Shown here: positions 42,382-51,192 of the stretch, piece after piece
Position numbering within the stretch: the first letter of the stretch is position 1
Layout of the letters: every line of letters begins with the position of its first letter
NCBI GenBank assembly: GCA_017516445.1
Contig: JAFXCZ010000011.1
Coordinates: 33,170-97,169, forward strand
From: Clostridia bacterium
GTDB lineage: Bacteria > Bacillota > Clostridia > Oscillospirales > Acutalibacteraceae
Direction: 5' to 3'
DNA length: 64,000 nucleotides
Position numbers and translations under genes: made by a program
The notes under the pieces: generated by a model
What the model was told of the DNA's origin: nothing
Database searches by the model: none
Seen by the model: the letters and a program-made list of their open reading frames with translations, nothing else

Positions 42382-45300
42382 TTAAACCTTTTTAACACCG
42401 ATAGTTACCTTTTGGTCGTTGATATCCCATTCCTTAGCGAAGCCTAAGGGCTCACCTACTGTAAGAGAATCTGCCAAAGTATCGCCCGCAATATCAGCCG
42501 TTTTACGAGCGGCAATATCGCATACAACTTCACTGCCCGAAATTGTAATTTCGATATGGTCGGTAACGTTGAAATCGGCTTCCTTACGCATAGTCTGAAT
42601 TTTGCTTATAAGCTCACGTACGAAGCCCTCTTCAATAAGCTCTTCGGTAAGAATGGTATCAAGCGCTACAGTAACACCCTTATCGCTTACAGTAAAGAAG
42701 CCCTCTTTCTGAGCAGCATCAATAAGTAAATCCTCTGCTTCAAGCTCAATATCACCTATTGACAGTGTTAATGTAAGCTTTCCGCTCTCATCCAACTGCT
42801 TTTTAGCGGCGTTGCCGTCAATAGAGCTGAGTGCATTACGGATTTCGCCCAACTGCTTGCCGTACTTAGGACCTAAGGTCTTAAGCTGTGGCTTAAAGGT
42901 GTAGGTTACAAAGTTATCAACTTCACCCGTGAAGTCTACCTTTTTGATATTGAGTTCTTCCTTAATAATTTCGGTAAAGCTATCCTCAACAGTGCCGTCA
43001 AGCTTAACATACATTGTATTAAGCGGCTGACGGTTTTTACGGCTTGAGCCGTTACGTGCAGCACGGCCAAGCACTACAATATCGAGCACCTTTTCCATCT
43101 GGTCTTCAAGATTCTTGTCAATGCGGTTTTCTTCTACTTCGGGGAAAGCGCAAAGGTGTACGCTCTCAGGCGCAGACTTATCCACACTGATAACAAGATT
43201 CTGGTAAATATTTTCTGCCATAAACGGAATCATAGGTGCGGCGGTCTTAGCAGTTACTACAAGCGCGTGGTAGAGTGTCATATAAGCTGCAATCTTATCA
43301 TCGGTCATACCCTGTACCCAATAGCGCTCACGTCCGCGGCGTACATACCAGTTACTCATCTCGTCTACAAATTCCTGCAAAGCACGTGCAGCTTCGGGAA
43401 TACGGTAGTTAGCAAGATTGTTATCAACCGTTTTAACCATAGAATTAAGCTTTGATAACAGCCAGTTATCCATAACGGTTAATTTACAATCGTTAAGATT
43501 ATATTTAGTCGGGTCAAACTCATCAATATTAGCGTAAAGCACATAGAAAGCATAGGTATTCCAAAGAGTACCCATAAACTTACGCTGACCTTCGGTAACA
43601 GCTTTGCCGTGGAAACGGTTTGGAAGCCAAGGTGCTGAGTTTGTATAGAAATACCAACGAATTGCATCCGCACCGTAGCTTTCGAGTGCGTCGAACGGGT
43701 CAACTGCGTTACCCTTTGATTTACTCATTTTCTGGCCGTTTTCGTCCTGAACGTGACCTAAAACAATAACGTTTTTATAAGGCGCCTTATTGAAAATAAG
43801 GGTTGAGATTGCAAGAAGCGAATAGAACCAACCGCGAGTCTGGTCAACCGCCTCAGAAATAAAGTCTGCAGGGAACTGTGCCTCAAACAAGTCTTTATTT
43901 TCAAAGGGATAGTGATGCTGTGCAAACGGCATTGAGCCAGAGTCAAACCAGCAGTCAATAACCTCGGGAACGCGGTGCATCTGCTTGCCGCATTCGGGAC
44001 ATTTGATTGTAACCGCATCAATATATGGGCGGTGAAGCTCAATATCATCAGGGCAGTTGTCCGACATACTCTTTAATTCTTCAATACTGCCGATAGCGTG
44101 CTGATGACCGCATTCACAGGTCCAGATATTAAGCGGTGTGCCCCAATATCTGTTACGGGAAATACCCCAGTCCTGAACATTCTCAAGCCAGTCACCAAAG
44201 CGGCCCTTACCAATGCTTTCAGGTATCCAGTTAATAGTATTGTTATTGCGGATAAGGTCATCCTTAACATCGGTCATCTTGATAAACCAAGACTCACGCG
44301 CATAATAAATAAGCGGTGTATCGCAGCGCCAGCAGAACGGATAATCATGCTCAAACTTAGGTGCGTCGAAAAGAAGACCTGCTTTATCGAGGTCGGTAAG
44401 TACCATCGGGTCGGCATCCTTAACGAATTTACCGGCATAAGGAGTTTCCTCGGTCATTTCACCCTTACCGTTTACAAACTGAACGAAAGGTAAATCATAC
44501 TTTCTGCCTACCTTTGAGTCGTCCTCACCGAAAGCGGGCGCAATATGAACAATACCTGTACCGTCGCTCATAGTAACATAGCTGTCACAGGTGATAAAGT
44601 GCGCCTTTTTCTTCTGTCTGTCGCATACGGGCTTTACGAAGTCGAAAAGCGGCTCATATTCCTTATATTCAAGGTCCTTACCTACAAATTCCTCTACTAT
44701 TTCATAAGCGGGAGTTTCTTCGGTTGCGAGCTTGCCGAGCACCTTATCAAGAAGCTCTTTAGCCATATAGTAGGTATAGCCGTCAGCGGCTTTAACCTTG
44801 CAATAAGTATCACTGGGGTTTACGCAGAGTGCCACGTTAGACGGAAGTGTCCAAGGTGTAGTAGTCCAAGCTAAGAAGTAAGCATCCTCATTTGTTACCT
44901 TAAAGCGAACAACGGCACTGCGCTCCTTAACATTTTTATAACCCTGTGCTACCTCGTGTGAAGAAAGCGGAGTTCCGCAACGGGGACAGTAAGGCACAAT
45001 TTTAAAGCCCTTATAGAGAAGTCCCTTATCATAAATCTGCTTTAAAGCCCACCATTCAGATTCAATAAAATCATTATGATAGGTAACATATGGGTCATCC
45101 ATATCAGCCCAGAAGCCAACGGTTTTGGAGAAGTCCTCCCACATACCCTTGTACTTCCAAACGCTTTCTTTACAGTGGTCGATAAAGGGGTCAAGACCGT
45201 ATTCCTCAATCTGCTCCTTACCGTCAAGACCTAAAAGCTTTTCAACCTCTAATTCAACAGGAAGACCGTGAGTATCCCAACCAGCCTTACGAGGTACCAT

Positions 45301-45531
45301 ATAGCCCTTCATTGTGCGATAACGCGGAATCATATCCTTAATAACGCGAGTCAGCACGTGGCCAATGTGCGGTTTACCGTTAGCGGTAGGGGGACCGTCA
45401 TAGAAAACATAGGGTGCGTCGCCCTTGCGTTCCTCTATACTTTTTTCAAAAATCTTATTGTCATCCCAAAATTGCTTAATTTTCTTTTCTTCTTCAACAA
45501 AATTGAGATTGGGTGAAATGTTTTTATACAT
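42382..45531 (-). CDS. ileS: Isoleucyl-tRNA synthetase, long (type 2-like)
   Basis: A 1049-residue class I synthetase with PHIGH (in GKPHIGHVLTRVI), an editing domain (about 200-400, TTPWTLPSNVAL) and KMSKS (GQKMSKSKGNAVDP). Length, KGYMVPRKAGWDTHGLPVE and CWFDSGSMPFAQHHYPF fit the eukaryote-like IleS2 class, known for low mupirocin sensitivity, rather than the roughly 930-residue IleS1 with a C-terminal zinc knuckle. I use ATG 45531 (AAAGGAG upstream); the longer frame would run into the T-box terminator. Expression is controlled by an Ile T-box. Confidence 0.96.
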   Translation of the reverse strand: MYKNISPNLNFVEEEKKIKQFWDDNKIFEKSIEERKGDAPYVFYDGPPTANGKPHIGHVLTRVIKDMIPRYRTMKGYMVPRKAGWDTHGLPVELEVEKLLGLDGKEQIEEYGLDPFIDHCKESVWKYKGMWEDFSKTVGFWADMDDPYVTYHNDFIESEWWALKQIYDKGLLYKGFKIVPYCPRCGTPLSSHEVAQGYKNVKERSAVVRFKVTNEDAYFLAWTTTPWTLPSNVALCVNPSDTYCKVKAADGYTYYMAKELLDKVLGKLATEETPAYEIVEEFVGKDLEYKEYEPLFDFVKPVCDRQKKKAHFITCDSYVTMSDGTGIVHIAPAFGEDDSKVGRKYDLPFVQFVNGKGEMTEETPYAGKFVKDADPMVLTDLDKAGLLFDAPKFEHDYPFCWRCDTPLIYYARESWFIKMTDVKDDLIRNNNTINWIPESIGKGRFGDWLENVQDWGISRNRYWGTPLNIWTCECGHQHAIGSIEELKSMSDNCPDDIELHRPYIDAVTIKCPECGKQMHRVPEVIDCWFDSGSMPFAQHHYPFENKDLFEAQFPADFISEAVDQTRGWFYSLLAISTLIFNKAPYKNVIVLGHVQDENGQKMSKSKGNAVDPFDALESYGADAIRWYFYTNSAPWLPNRFHGKAVTEGQRKFMGTLWNTYAFYVLYANIDEFDPTKYNLNDCKLTVMDNWLLSKLNSMVKTVDNNLANYRIPEAARALQEFVDEMSNWYVRRGRERYWVQGMTDDKIAAYMTLYHALVVTAKTAAPMIPFMAENIYQNLVISVDKSAPESVHLCAFPEVEENRIDKNLEDQMEKVLDIVVLGRAARNGSSRKNRQPLNTMYVKLDGTVEDSFTEIIKEELNIKKVDFTGEVDNFVTYTFKPQLKTLGPKYGKQLGEIRNALSSIDGNAAKKQLDESGKLTLTLSIGDIELEAEDLLIDAAQKEGFFTVSDKGVTVALDTILTEELIEEGFVRELISKIQTMRKEADFNVTDHIEITISGSEVVCDIAARKTADIAGDTLADSLTVGEPLGFAKEWDINDQKVTIGVKKV

Positions 45532-45539
45532 TTCCTTGC

Positions 45540-45780
45540 TCCTTTCAATAAAAACACCCTTTATCCATAATAGGACAAAGGGCATTTAGCTTTCTTAACC
45601 ACCTATTACGACAAACAAACATTTGCGGTTTTTCTAACGCGAAACAAACGGACAAGCCTACTTATTTTCAGCCGTCTGCTCAGAAGTGATACCGATTTTC
45701 AAAATCTGCAGGGCTTACACCAGCCCCTGCTCGCTAAAAGATTTCTATGAAAACCGCAGTCTTCGTCAAAGCATTTTTAT
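45540..45780 (-). promoter_or_regulatory. T-box (Ile): T-box riboswitch, isoleucine specifier
   Basis: On the minus strand: Stem I closes by TGCGGTTTT (45749-45758) with AAAACCGCA (45623-45634); the specifier loop has ATC (45688-45690) in TATCACTTCTGAGC, the usual context; the T-box AATAGGTGGTTAAGAAAGC provides the TGGT that reads the tRNA 3' end. A terminator hairpin CCCTTTGTCC..GGATAAAGGG with T-run lies at about 45552-45582. Uncharged tRNA-Ile should favour the antiterminator and switch on ileS. Confidence 0.93.
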
Positions 45781-45792
45781 ATTAAATTTAAA

Positions 45793-46251
45793 TTAGTTAG
45801 ATGAAGTTGGGATTTGCTGTTTTAAAGCAGCACGGGTTTTACGAACCTCACCCAAGTTTGCGGTAAGACCCTCGTCAGCGCGGCGCATAATATCATCAAC
45901 AAAGTCCTGAGCGGCTTTGCGCATTTCACGGCTCTTGCCCTGTGCTGCGGCAATAATCTCAGCAGCCTTTGCCTGAGAAAGCTTAACGATTTCTTCCTGA
46001 GCTACCATAGCCTTAGCCTTTTCTTCAGCGTTGCGGATGATAGCATCTGCTTCACGCTTAGCGTTTGTGATAATATCAGCGCGGTCAGCAACGATACCCT
46101 TAGCCTGCTTAATTTCAGCAGGGATGTTAAGACGGATTTCGTCTACAACTGCACGAAGCTTCTCAATGTCAACAACAGTCTTTTTGCCGGGAATCTTAAT
46201 ACCGCTGTCAAGTACCTCGTCAAACTGTTCTAATAATTCATCAAGTGTCAT
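45793..46251 (-). CDS. Coiled-coil protein (DivIVA/ATPase subunit H-like)
   Basis: A 152-residue soluble protein. Residues about 30-125 form a long alanine-rich coiled coil (AKREADAIIRNAEEKAKAMVAQEEIV, AAEIIAAAQGKSREMRK) like those of DivIVA-type or ATP-synthase-b-like proteins. ATG 46251 is favoured because GGAGG lies eight bases upstream; the ATG at 46266 is possible. It follows rsmD and coaD in the same direction, a common Clostridia order. A scaffolding role in division or wall growth is possible but not shown. Confidence 0.75.
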   Translation of the reverse strand: MTLDELLEQFDEVLDSGIKIPGKKTVVDIEKLRAVVDEIRLNIPAEIKQAKGIVADRADIITNAKREADAIIRNAEEKAKAMVAQEEIVKLSQAKAAEIIAAAQGKSREMRKAAQDFVDDIMRRADEGLTANLGEVRKTRAALKQQIPTSSN

Positions 46252-46281
46252 TTTCTTTTCCTCCATAAACCCTTTCGGGTA

Positions 46282-46773
46282 TTATTTATTTGTTTTTATC
46301 CTTTCGAGAATATCCTGCCTTATAACCTCTGGCACAAAGGAAGATATATCCCCGCCCATTGCAGCTATCTGCTTTACCATGCTTGAGCTAAGATACATAT
46401 TCTGTGCGGAGGTAGTTAAAAACAGGGTTTCAACATTTGGATTTAACTTCTTATTAGTTAATGCCATCTGGAATTCATACTCGAAATCCGACATGGCACG
46501 AAGTCCTTTAATAATAGCTTTTGCACCTTTTTGGGCAGCAAAGTCAGCCAAAAGACCGTCATACGATTCCACTTCGACATTATCAAGGTCCGGGATGCAT
46601 TTTTTAATCATCCCGACACGCTCTGCCGGTGTGAAGCTGTTGGTCTTATTCTTATTACTTGCAACAACCACAATAACCTTGTCAAACATATTTGCCGCGC
46701 GGCAAATAATATCAAGGTGACCGTATGTTACAGGGTCAAAGCTACCGGGACAAATTGCAATACTGTTTTTCAT
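46282..46773 (-). CDS. coaD: Phosphopantetheine adenylyltransferase
   Basis: A 163-residue enzyme of coenzyme A synthesis that joins ATP and 4'-phosphopantetheine. PGSFDPVTYGHLDII holds the T/HxGH nucleotidyltransferase motif; KGLRAMSDFEYE and SSSMVKQIA complete the site. It directly abuts rsmD, the standard rsmD-coaD pair. Confidence 0.96.
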   Translation of the reverse strand: MKNSIAICPGSFDPVTYGHLDIICRAANMFDKVIVVVASNKNKTNSFTPAERVGMIKKCIPDLDNVEVESYDGLLADFAAQKGAKAIIKGLRAMSDFEYEFQMALTNKKLNPNVETLFLTTSAQNMYLSSSMVKQIAAMGGDISSFVPEVIRQDILERIKTNK

Positions 46774-47319
46774 TTATTCCTTTGCCCCTTTTCTGTAAAC
46801 TGAAACATTTATTTTACCATAGCGGTAGGTTTTCGCCACTTCATAGCCGCCTATACTTTGGGGTATTTCCACTTCGGGCGGATACTCACAGACAATAATG
46901 CCGTAGTCACTCATAAGCGGGAGCACTGCTTTTATGGCAGATACCAATAAGCCCCTGTGATAAGGCGGGTCTAAAAACGCAATATCAAAGATGTCGCGGC
47001 TCATAGCCGTAAAAGAAGCGAAATCTGCATTATAAACCCTTGCATCTTGGTTAAAGCCGACACTTTCAAGATTTTGCTTGATTATTTTTAAAGCTGCGGC
47101 GCTGTTATCCACAAAAACCGCACTCTTAGCCCCACGGCTTAAAGCCTCTATACCAAGCTGTCCCGAGCCTGCAAACAAATCAAGCACGCGTCTGCCCTCG
47201 ATATCGAACTGTATCGCGCTGAAAACCGCTTCCTTAACCTTTTGTGAGGTTGGGCGAACGTCATTCCCCTCAAGCGTTTTTAAGTTTTTACCACGGGCAA
47301 TACCTGTTATTACTCGCAT
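46774..47319 (-). CDS. rsmD: 16S rRNA m2G966 methyltransferase RsmD
   Basis: A 181-residue SAM-dependent methyltransferase acting on G966 of 16S rRNA. MRVITGIARGKNLKTLEG starts the protein, LDLFAGSGQLGIEALSRGA binds SAM and FLDPPYHRG is the catalytic NPPY-type motif. ATG 47319 is used (GGTGA upstream); a TTG four codons earlier lacks support. First gene of rsmD-coaD-coiled-coil. Confidence 0.95.
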   Translation of the reverse strand: MRVITGIARGKNLKTLEGNDVRPTSQKVKEAVFSAIQFDIEGRRVLDLFAGSGQLGIEALSRGAKSAVFVDNSAAALKIIKQNLESVGFNQDARVYNADFASFTAMSRDIFDIAFLDPPYHRGLLVSAIKAVLPLMSDYGIIVCEYPPEVEIPQSIGGYEVAKTYRYGKINVSVYRKGAKE

Positions 47320-47444
47320 TGAAATCACCAAACATAAACAAATAAATTTAGCAAAGCATATAAACTGCCCATAATATGTTATTATTATCCCACGAACACC
47401 TATGTTTTGTCAAGTATTTTTTACCCGTTTTAAAAAACATATAA

Positions 47445-47473
47445 AAATCCTTCCTTAAAATGAGGAAGGATTT
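47445..47473 (-). terminator. Terminator after the FAD/Rieske gene
   Basis: AAATCCTTCCT / AGGAAGGATTT stem; the T-run is on the minus strand. Confidence 0.8.
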
Positions 47474-47489
47474 AAAAGACTAAACAATA

Positions 47490-47543
47490 TATCGTGCCTA
47501 AGGCACACCTTTTTATTATCTATTATTTATTATCTACTATTCC
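47490..47543. repeat. Hairpin plus 7-bp tandem array, copy 3, overlapping a gene end
   Basis: ATATCGTGCC-TAA-GGCAC hairpin is followed by heptamers TTATTAT, CTATTAT, TTATTAT, CTACTAT. The hairpin matches those at 30441 and 32944. The array covers the last six codons and stop of the FAD/Rieske gene. Confidence 0.65.
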
Positions 47544-48824
47544 ATCAGTCGCAGGTCCGTTAAGCAGCTCGCCGCTGTCACTAAAGCGTGAGCCGTGACA
47601 GGGACAATCCCAACTGCGTTCTTGACGGTTCCATTTAAGCGCGCAACCCAAATGCGGACAACGTTTTGTGGTAGGTGTAACGAGGTTGAAAACCGCCTCA
47701 AAGCCGTTTACCGCAAGCTGCGGCTTTAATATACTTCTTTGCGGACTGAAAACCTGTAAAAATTCGTTTTCTTTTGCCGTTAGCATATCGCTTAAAAGCA
47801 TTGCCGAGCACATAGCCCCAGTCATACCCCACTTGTTAAATCCGCTTGCAACATACATTTCCGCTGTGGACGAGCTGTATTTGCCGATATAAGCCATTTT
47901 ATCAAGGCTTATGCAGTCCTGCGTTGCCCAAGCAGCTACTTCCATTGCATTAGGATAATGTATGCGGGCAAATTTCCGAAGTTCGTTATAGCTTCCGCCC
48001 TGCTTGCCCGTTCGGTGACCGCCACCGCCAAGCAATAGCAAATCACCGTAATTGCGAAAAGAAAAGCCCTTGTCATTCTCATCCACAAACATACCGTCCA
48101 ACTGACCGGCATTTTTAAGCGCCAGTACATAAGAACGGTGCTGATATAGCTTTAAAAAATATTTTCCGTGCTTGTTTATAAAGGGAAAATGGGTAGCCAC
48201 TACTACCCTTTTTGCTTTAATTTTTGCCTTTTCGCAAACGGCGGTGTTGCCAACCATTTCCAGCACCTTTGTGTGCTCGTAAATATTTAACCCGCGGGAG
48301 ATTTGCGATAAAAACTTAAGCGGATGAAACTGCGCTTGATTTGTAACCTTTATAGCCGATATATCTTTTATAGGCAAAGGCAAATCGGTGGCATACTCGG
48401 CTTTGCAGCCGATACGGTTTAAAGCCTTAAACTCCTTTTCAAGCAAAGACGGAGAAAAAGAATAAACAAAATTACTCTTTTTTTCAAAATCACAGTCAAT
48501 TTCCCTGCAAAGCTCTTTATATTTTTCAAGTGCTTTTTTGTTTGCAAGATAATATCCCCTTGCGCACTCTTCACCGCAAAGGGAAAGTATTTTTTGATAA
48601 TTAAAGCCGTGCTGATAGGTAATTTTTGCGGTTGTTTTGGCTGTCACACCTCGGCAAATGCGCCCCTTTTCTACAAGCAGGTAGTCAATGCCCTCTTTTT
48701 GCAGAAAATACGCCGTAAGAATACCTGCTATACCGCCGCCTATAATTAAAACATCCGTAGAAATATCTTTATCAAGTGTCGGGAAGCTTTTAATACTTAC
48801 ATCTTCCCACAAGGATTTATTCAT
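47523..48824 (-). CDS. FAD-dependent oxidoreductase with C-terminal Rieske domain
   Basis: A 433-residue two-domain enzyme. The N-terminal DAO fold has GGGIAGILTAYFLQKEG (about residues 29-45) and a C-terminal FAD contact near VASGFNKWGMTGAM. The last 70 residues form a Rieske 2Fe-2S domain with CPHLGC (C-x-H) and CPCHGSRF (C-x2-H). Similar fusions are annotated as FAD-dependent oxidoreductases of unknown substrate; an amine or glycine-type donor is possible. The extreme C-terminus (IVDNK) is encoded by repeat sequence. Confidence 0.88.
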   Translation of the reverse strand: MNKSLWEDVSIKSFPTLDKDISTDVLIIGGGIAGILTAYFLQKEGIDYLLVEKGRICRGVTAKTTAKITYQHGFNYQKILSLCGEECARGYYLANKKALEKYKELCREIDCDFEKKSNFVYSFSPSLLEKEFKALNRIGCKAEYATDLPLPIKDISAIKVTNQAQFHPLKFLSQISRGLNIYEHTKVLEMVGNTAVCEKAKIKAKRVVVATHFPFINKHGKYFLKLYQHRSYVLALKNAGQLDGMFVDENDKGFSFRNYGDLLLLGGGGHRTGKQGGSYNELRKFARIHYPNAMEVAAWATQDCISLDKMAYIGKYSSSTAEMYVASGFNKWGMTGAMCSAMLLSDMLTAKENEFLQVFSPQRSILKPQLAVNGFEAVFNLVTPTTKRCPHLGCALKWNRQERSWDCPCHGSRFSDSGELLNGPATDGIVDNK

Positions 48825-48926
48825 ATTATCACCAAAGGTATTATTTCACCGCACTAAAGATATATTCGGGATAACTTATTCCCGAATAAAAACCTGTCAA
48901 AAAACGATATATGTAAACCATCATAT

Positions 48927-49159
48927 CGGGTCAAGGGCGTAGCCCTTTGTCGAGGGGTTGTAGGTGACGAGAAGAAATTAAAAATAATATTTTACTTGCC
49001 GCCAAATTGAAAACTTGAGTTTTCACTCTTTGGCGGCGGTTTTACGGATGTAGCAATCGTCACCTAAGGGGAAATCGAAATTCCCCTTTAGGCGAATCTT
49101 TGCTTCCTTTCTTTTCGCCTACATAAGAAAGGAAGTGCCCGTCGCGGCATTAGCGACAA
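48927..49159. repeat. 233-bp structured intergenic repeat, copy B
   Basis: Second copy of 41382-41616 in the same orientation. The outer stem is one pair longer (TAGGTGACGA/TCGTCACCTA), the first hairpin loop is GTA instead of AGA, and the last hairpin is GTCGC-GGCATTA-GCGAC. It lies between the start of the FAD/Rieske gene and the sRNA terminator. 48825-48926 shows nothing else. Confidence 0.85.
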
Positions 49160-49185
49160 CATAAAAAGTTTTTCTTTTCAAAATA

Positions 49186-49352
49186 ACAAAAATCCCCCGC
49201 AAAAGCGGGGGCATAATACTTGGTCTCGGTAAGTCTACCGATTTTTAGACTTTGCCGAGTGAAATAAGCGGGGCACCAACCGTACGTTTGGCCTGTCGGT
49301 TTGCCGATGCGACTGCCTCGGCACAGTAACCGTTTGCAACCGGTTCCCCTTG
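49186..49352 (-). ncRNA. Candidate structured small RNA, family unknown
   Basis: Minus strand: TATAAT (49358-49363), then about 165 gene-free bases, then a strong terminator CCCCCGC-TTTT-GCGGGGG plus T-run (49188-49211). Predicted folding: AGC-GGGG near the 5' end pairs with CCCC-GCT, enclosing hairpins AACCG/CGGTT, GCCGA/TCGGC and a second AACCG/CGGTT; a separate hairpin CTCGG..AGTCTA/TAGACT..CCGAG precedes the terminator. It does not match the tmRNA, SRP RNA, 6S or riboswitch cores I know. The -35 is weak. It lies on the same strand below a 59-residue protein gene. Confidence 0.6.
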
Positions 49353-49417
49353 CTGTGATTATATTAAACCATAACTTTTTAACAGAGTTTATAACTTTTG
49401 GTGAACAATGTGTTAAC

Positions 49418-49597
49418 TTATTTTACCTTTTTTATATCCACCGTATAGCCCGAAACCCCGTCAACTGTAGATACCTCACCGACAATGACTATCCTCTTGC
49501 CCACTGTTTTTTCAAGCAAGGAATCCTTGATTTTATCATTACAGGTATCGCAAACAACCGAAAGCATATTGCTGTCATCTATCTTTGAAATTTTCAT
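49418..49597 (-). CDS. Small CxxC protein of unknown function
   Basis: A 59-residue protein (MKISKIDDSNMLSVVCDTCNDKIKDSL...). A single C-x2-C pair sits near residues 16-19; the C-terminal half is predicted beta (RIVIVGEVSTVDGVSGYTVDIKKV). ATG 49597 is preceded by GAGGGGG with seven-base spacing, which supports translation. No family recognised. The sRNA promoter begins about 30 bases after its stop. Confidence 0.65.
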   Translation of the reverse strand: MKISKIDDSNMLSVVCDTCNDKIKDSLLEKTVGKRIVIVGEVSTVDGVSGYTVDIKKVK

Positions 49598-49648
49598 AAA
49601 AATCCCCCTCGCTAATATAATGCACAAAAAAGGATTTTTATTGCATAT

Positions 49649-50251
49649 TTATTTTAATTCGTTGCGTAATTTCTGGATATCGCCGTCGAATAAAACACCT
49701 TTTATTCCGACCGCTCTCGCCCCGTTTATATTTTTTTCGCTGTCATCTATGAACACCGTTCCTGTACGGTCAAGCTTATATTTATTAAGTAAATATTCAA
49801 AAATTTCCGCATCAGGCTTTACCATACCGAGCGGCGCCGAAAAAACAAGCCCGTCAAAAAGAGAAAAAAGCTCTTCTAACGCAGGCACCTTTTTATAATT
49901 TTCCGCAAAGCCCTTGCTTATATTGGACAAAACATAAAGCTTTTTGCCCGAAGCCTTAATTTGCTTTACCAAATCAACCGTTCCGTCAATAAAAGGAAGA
50001 TTAAAATACCAGTTATCATACGCTTTGAGCGCACCGTCCCACAGCCTTTGAGGCAAGCGGCTTTTTATGCCCTCCTTAACCGCGCTGTCGGTAATTGTTC
50101 CGGCATCAAGACGGTCCCAATACAAGCGGTCAAAAACAACCTCTTTTGCAAGCGCGCAGTCGGCAGTGTCCTTTATGTACTGCTTTGTCATATACTCGGT
50201 ATCAAAACGGACTAAAACCATTCCAAAATCAAAAATATAATTTTCCACCAC
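49649..50251 (-). CDS. HAD superfamily hydrolase (subfamily IA)
   Basis: A 200-residue HAD phosphatase. Motif I is YIFDFGMVLVRFD, with D-x-G instead of the usual D-x-D, as in YihX-type glucose-1-phosphatases. Motif II is VLSNIS, motif III KPDAEIF and motif IV FIDDSEKNI. GTG at 50251 is chosen (GAGG six bases upstream; the next GTG is also possible). The longer upstream frame overlaps the divergent promoter and lacks a ribosome site. Substrate unknown. Confidence 0.88.
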   Translation of the reverse strand: MVENYIFDFGMVLVRFDTEYMTKQYIKDTADCALAKEVVFDRLYWDRLDAGTITDSAVKEGIKSRLPQRLWDGALKAYDNWYFNLPFIDGTVDLVKQIKASGKKLYVLSNISKGFAENYKKVPALEELFSLFDGLVFSAPLGMVKPDAEIFEYLLNKYKLDRTGTVFIDDSEKNINGARAVGIKGVLFDGDIQKLRNELK

Positions 50252-50304
50252 ATTACACCTCGCTTCAAGTATACTACCAAACCTTAAAATAATCAATATT
50301 TCGG

Positions 50305-50333
50305 TTGTAATTGAGGTGACAAAGGGGTATAAT
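50305..50333 (+). promoter_or_regulatory. Promoter of the amidohydrolase gene
   Basis: TTGTAA (50305-50310), 17-base spacer, TATAAT (50328-50333). Confidence 0.7.
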
Positions 50334-50360
50334 ATATTCATAATTTTTGGAGGGAATAAT

Positions 50361-51152
50361 ATGCTTATAGACTTTCATACCCACGCTTTTCCCGAAAAAA
50401 TAGCCGAAAGAGCTATTGAAAAGCTGAGCTTTGCCTCGGGCGGTCTTACACCGCATACCAACGGCACTTTTTTTGATTTGAAACAGCTTTTTAAGGCGAG
50501 CAAAATTGACAAGGCGGTAGTTTTAAGTATTGCAACAAATGCCGCACAGCAAAAAAATGTAAATGATTTTGCCGCTTCAATAAATAACGGTGAGGATATT
50601 TTTGCGTTTGGCTCGGTTTTTCCTGATGCGCCCGACGCACTTTACGAGCTTGAACGCATTAAAGCCTTGGGTCTTAAGGGTGTAAAGCTTCACCCCGATT
50701 ATCAGGGCTTTTCGGTTGATGACCAAAAAATGAAACCGATTTATAAAAAAATAGGTGAGTTGGGGCTTATTACAATCTTCCACGCTGGGCAGGACTATGG
50801 CTTTGCACCGCCCTATGGCGCGACACCCGAAAAAATGGAAAAAGCGCTTAGTTGGTTTTGTTCCCCCGTTGTTGCGGCGCACTTCGGCGGAGTAGGCTGC
50901 GGACAGGAAGTGTTAGACCGTCTATGCGGCAAGGATATTTATTTTGACACATCCTTTAGCTACGGCACAATGCCTAAATATTACGCACAAAAAATTATAG
51001 AAAAGCACGGCGCGGATAAAATGCTTTTTGGCACCGACAGCCCTTGGCATACTGCAAAAATGGAAATGCGTTTGCTTGAAAGCCTTGAAATTTCCCACGC
51101 GGATTGGGAAAAGATAACCCACGAAAACGCAGAAAAGCTGTTAGAAATGTAA
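50361..51152 (+). CDS. Amidohydrolase family protein (ACMSD/TatD-like)
   Basis: A 263-residue metal-dependent hydrolase with the N-terminal IDFHTHAFP (H-x-H), KLHPDYQGF, HAGQDYG, AHFGGVG and the metal aspartate in FGTDSPWH. This order fits the amidohydrolase-2/ACMSD-type family. It may hydrolyse or decarboxylate a small cyclic or acyl substrate; substrate unknown. ATG 50361 has TTGGAGGGAAT upstream. It is a single gene with its own promoter and terminator. Confidence 0.88.
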   Translation: MLIDFHTHAFPEKIAERAIEKLSFASGGLTPHTNGTFFDLKQLFKASKIDKAVVLSIATNAAQQKNVNDFAASINNGEDIFAFGSVFPDAPDALYELERIKALGLKGVKLHPDYQGFSVDDQKMKPIYKKIGELGLITIFHAGQDYGFAPPYGATPEKMEKALSWFCSPVVAAHFGGVGCGQEVLDRLCGKDIYFDTSFSYGTMPKYYAQKIIEKHGADKMLFGTDSPWHTAKMEMRLLESLEISHADWEKITHENAEKLLEM

Positions 51153-51158
51153 AGAACA

Positions 51159-51187
51159 AAAACCTCGATGGAATTCATCGAGGTTTT
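51159..51187. terminator. Bidirectional terminator
   Basis: AAAACCTCGATG-GAATT-CATCGAGGTTTT (51159-51170, 51176-51187), between convergent genes. Confidence 0.9.
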
Positions 51188-51192
51188 GCTTT

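Noticed and set aside
49186-49352. 6S RNA or riboswitch identity for the sRNA
   Set aside because: Its ends do not pair into the long 6S rod, no known ligand core is visible and no gene follows in the right position for a riboswitch.
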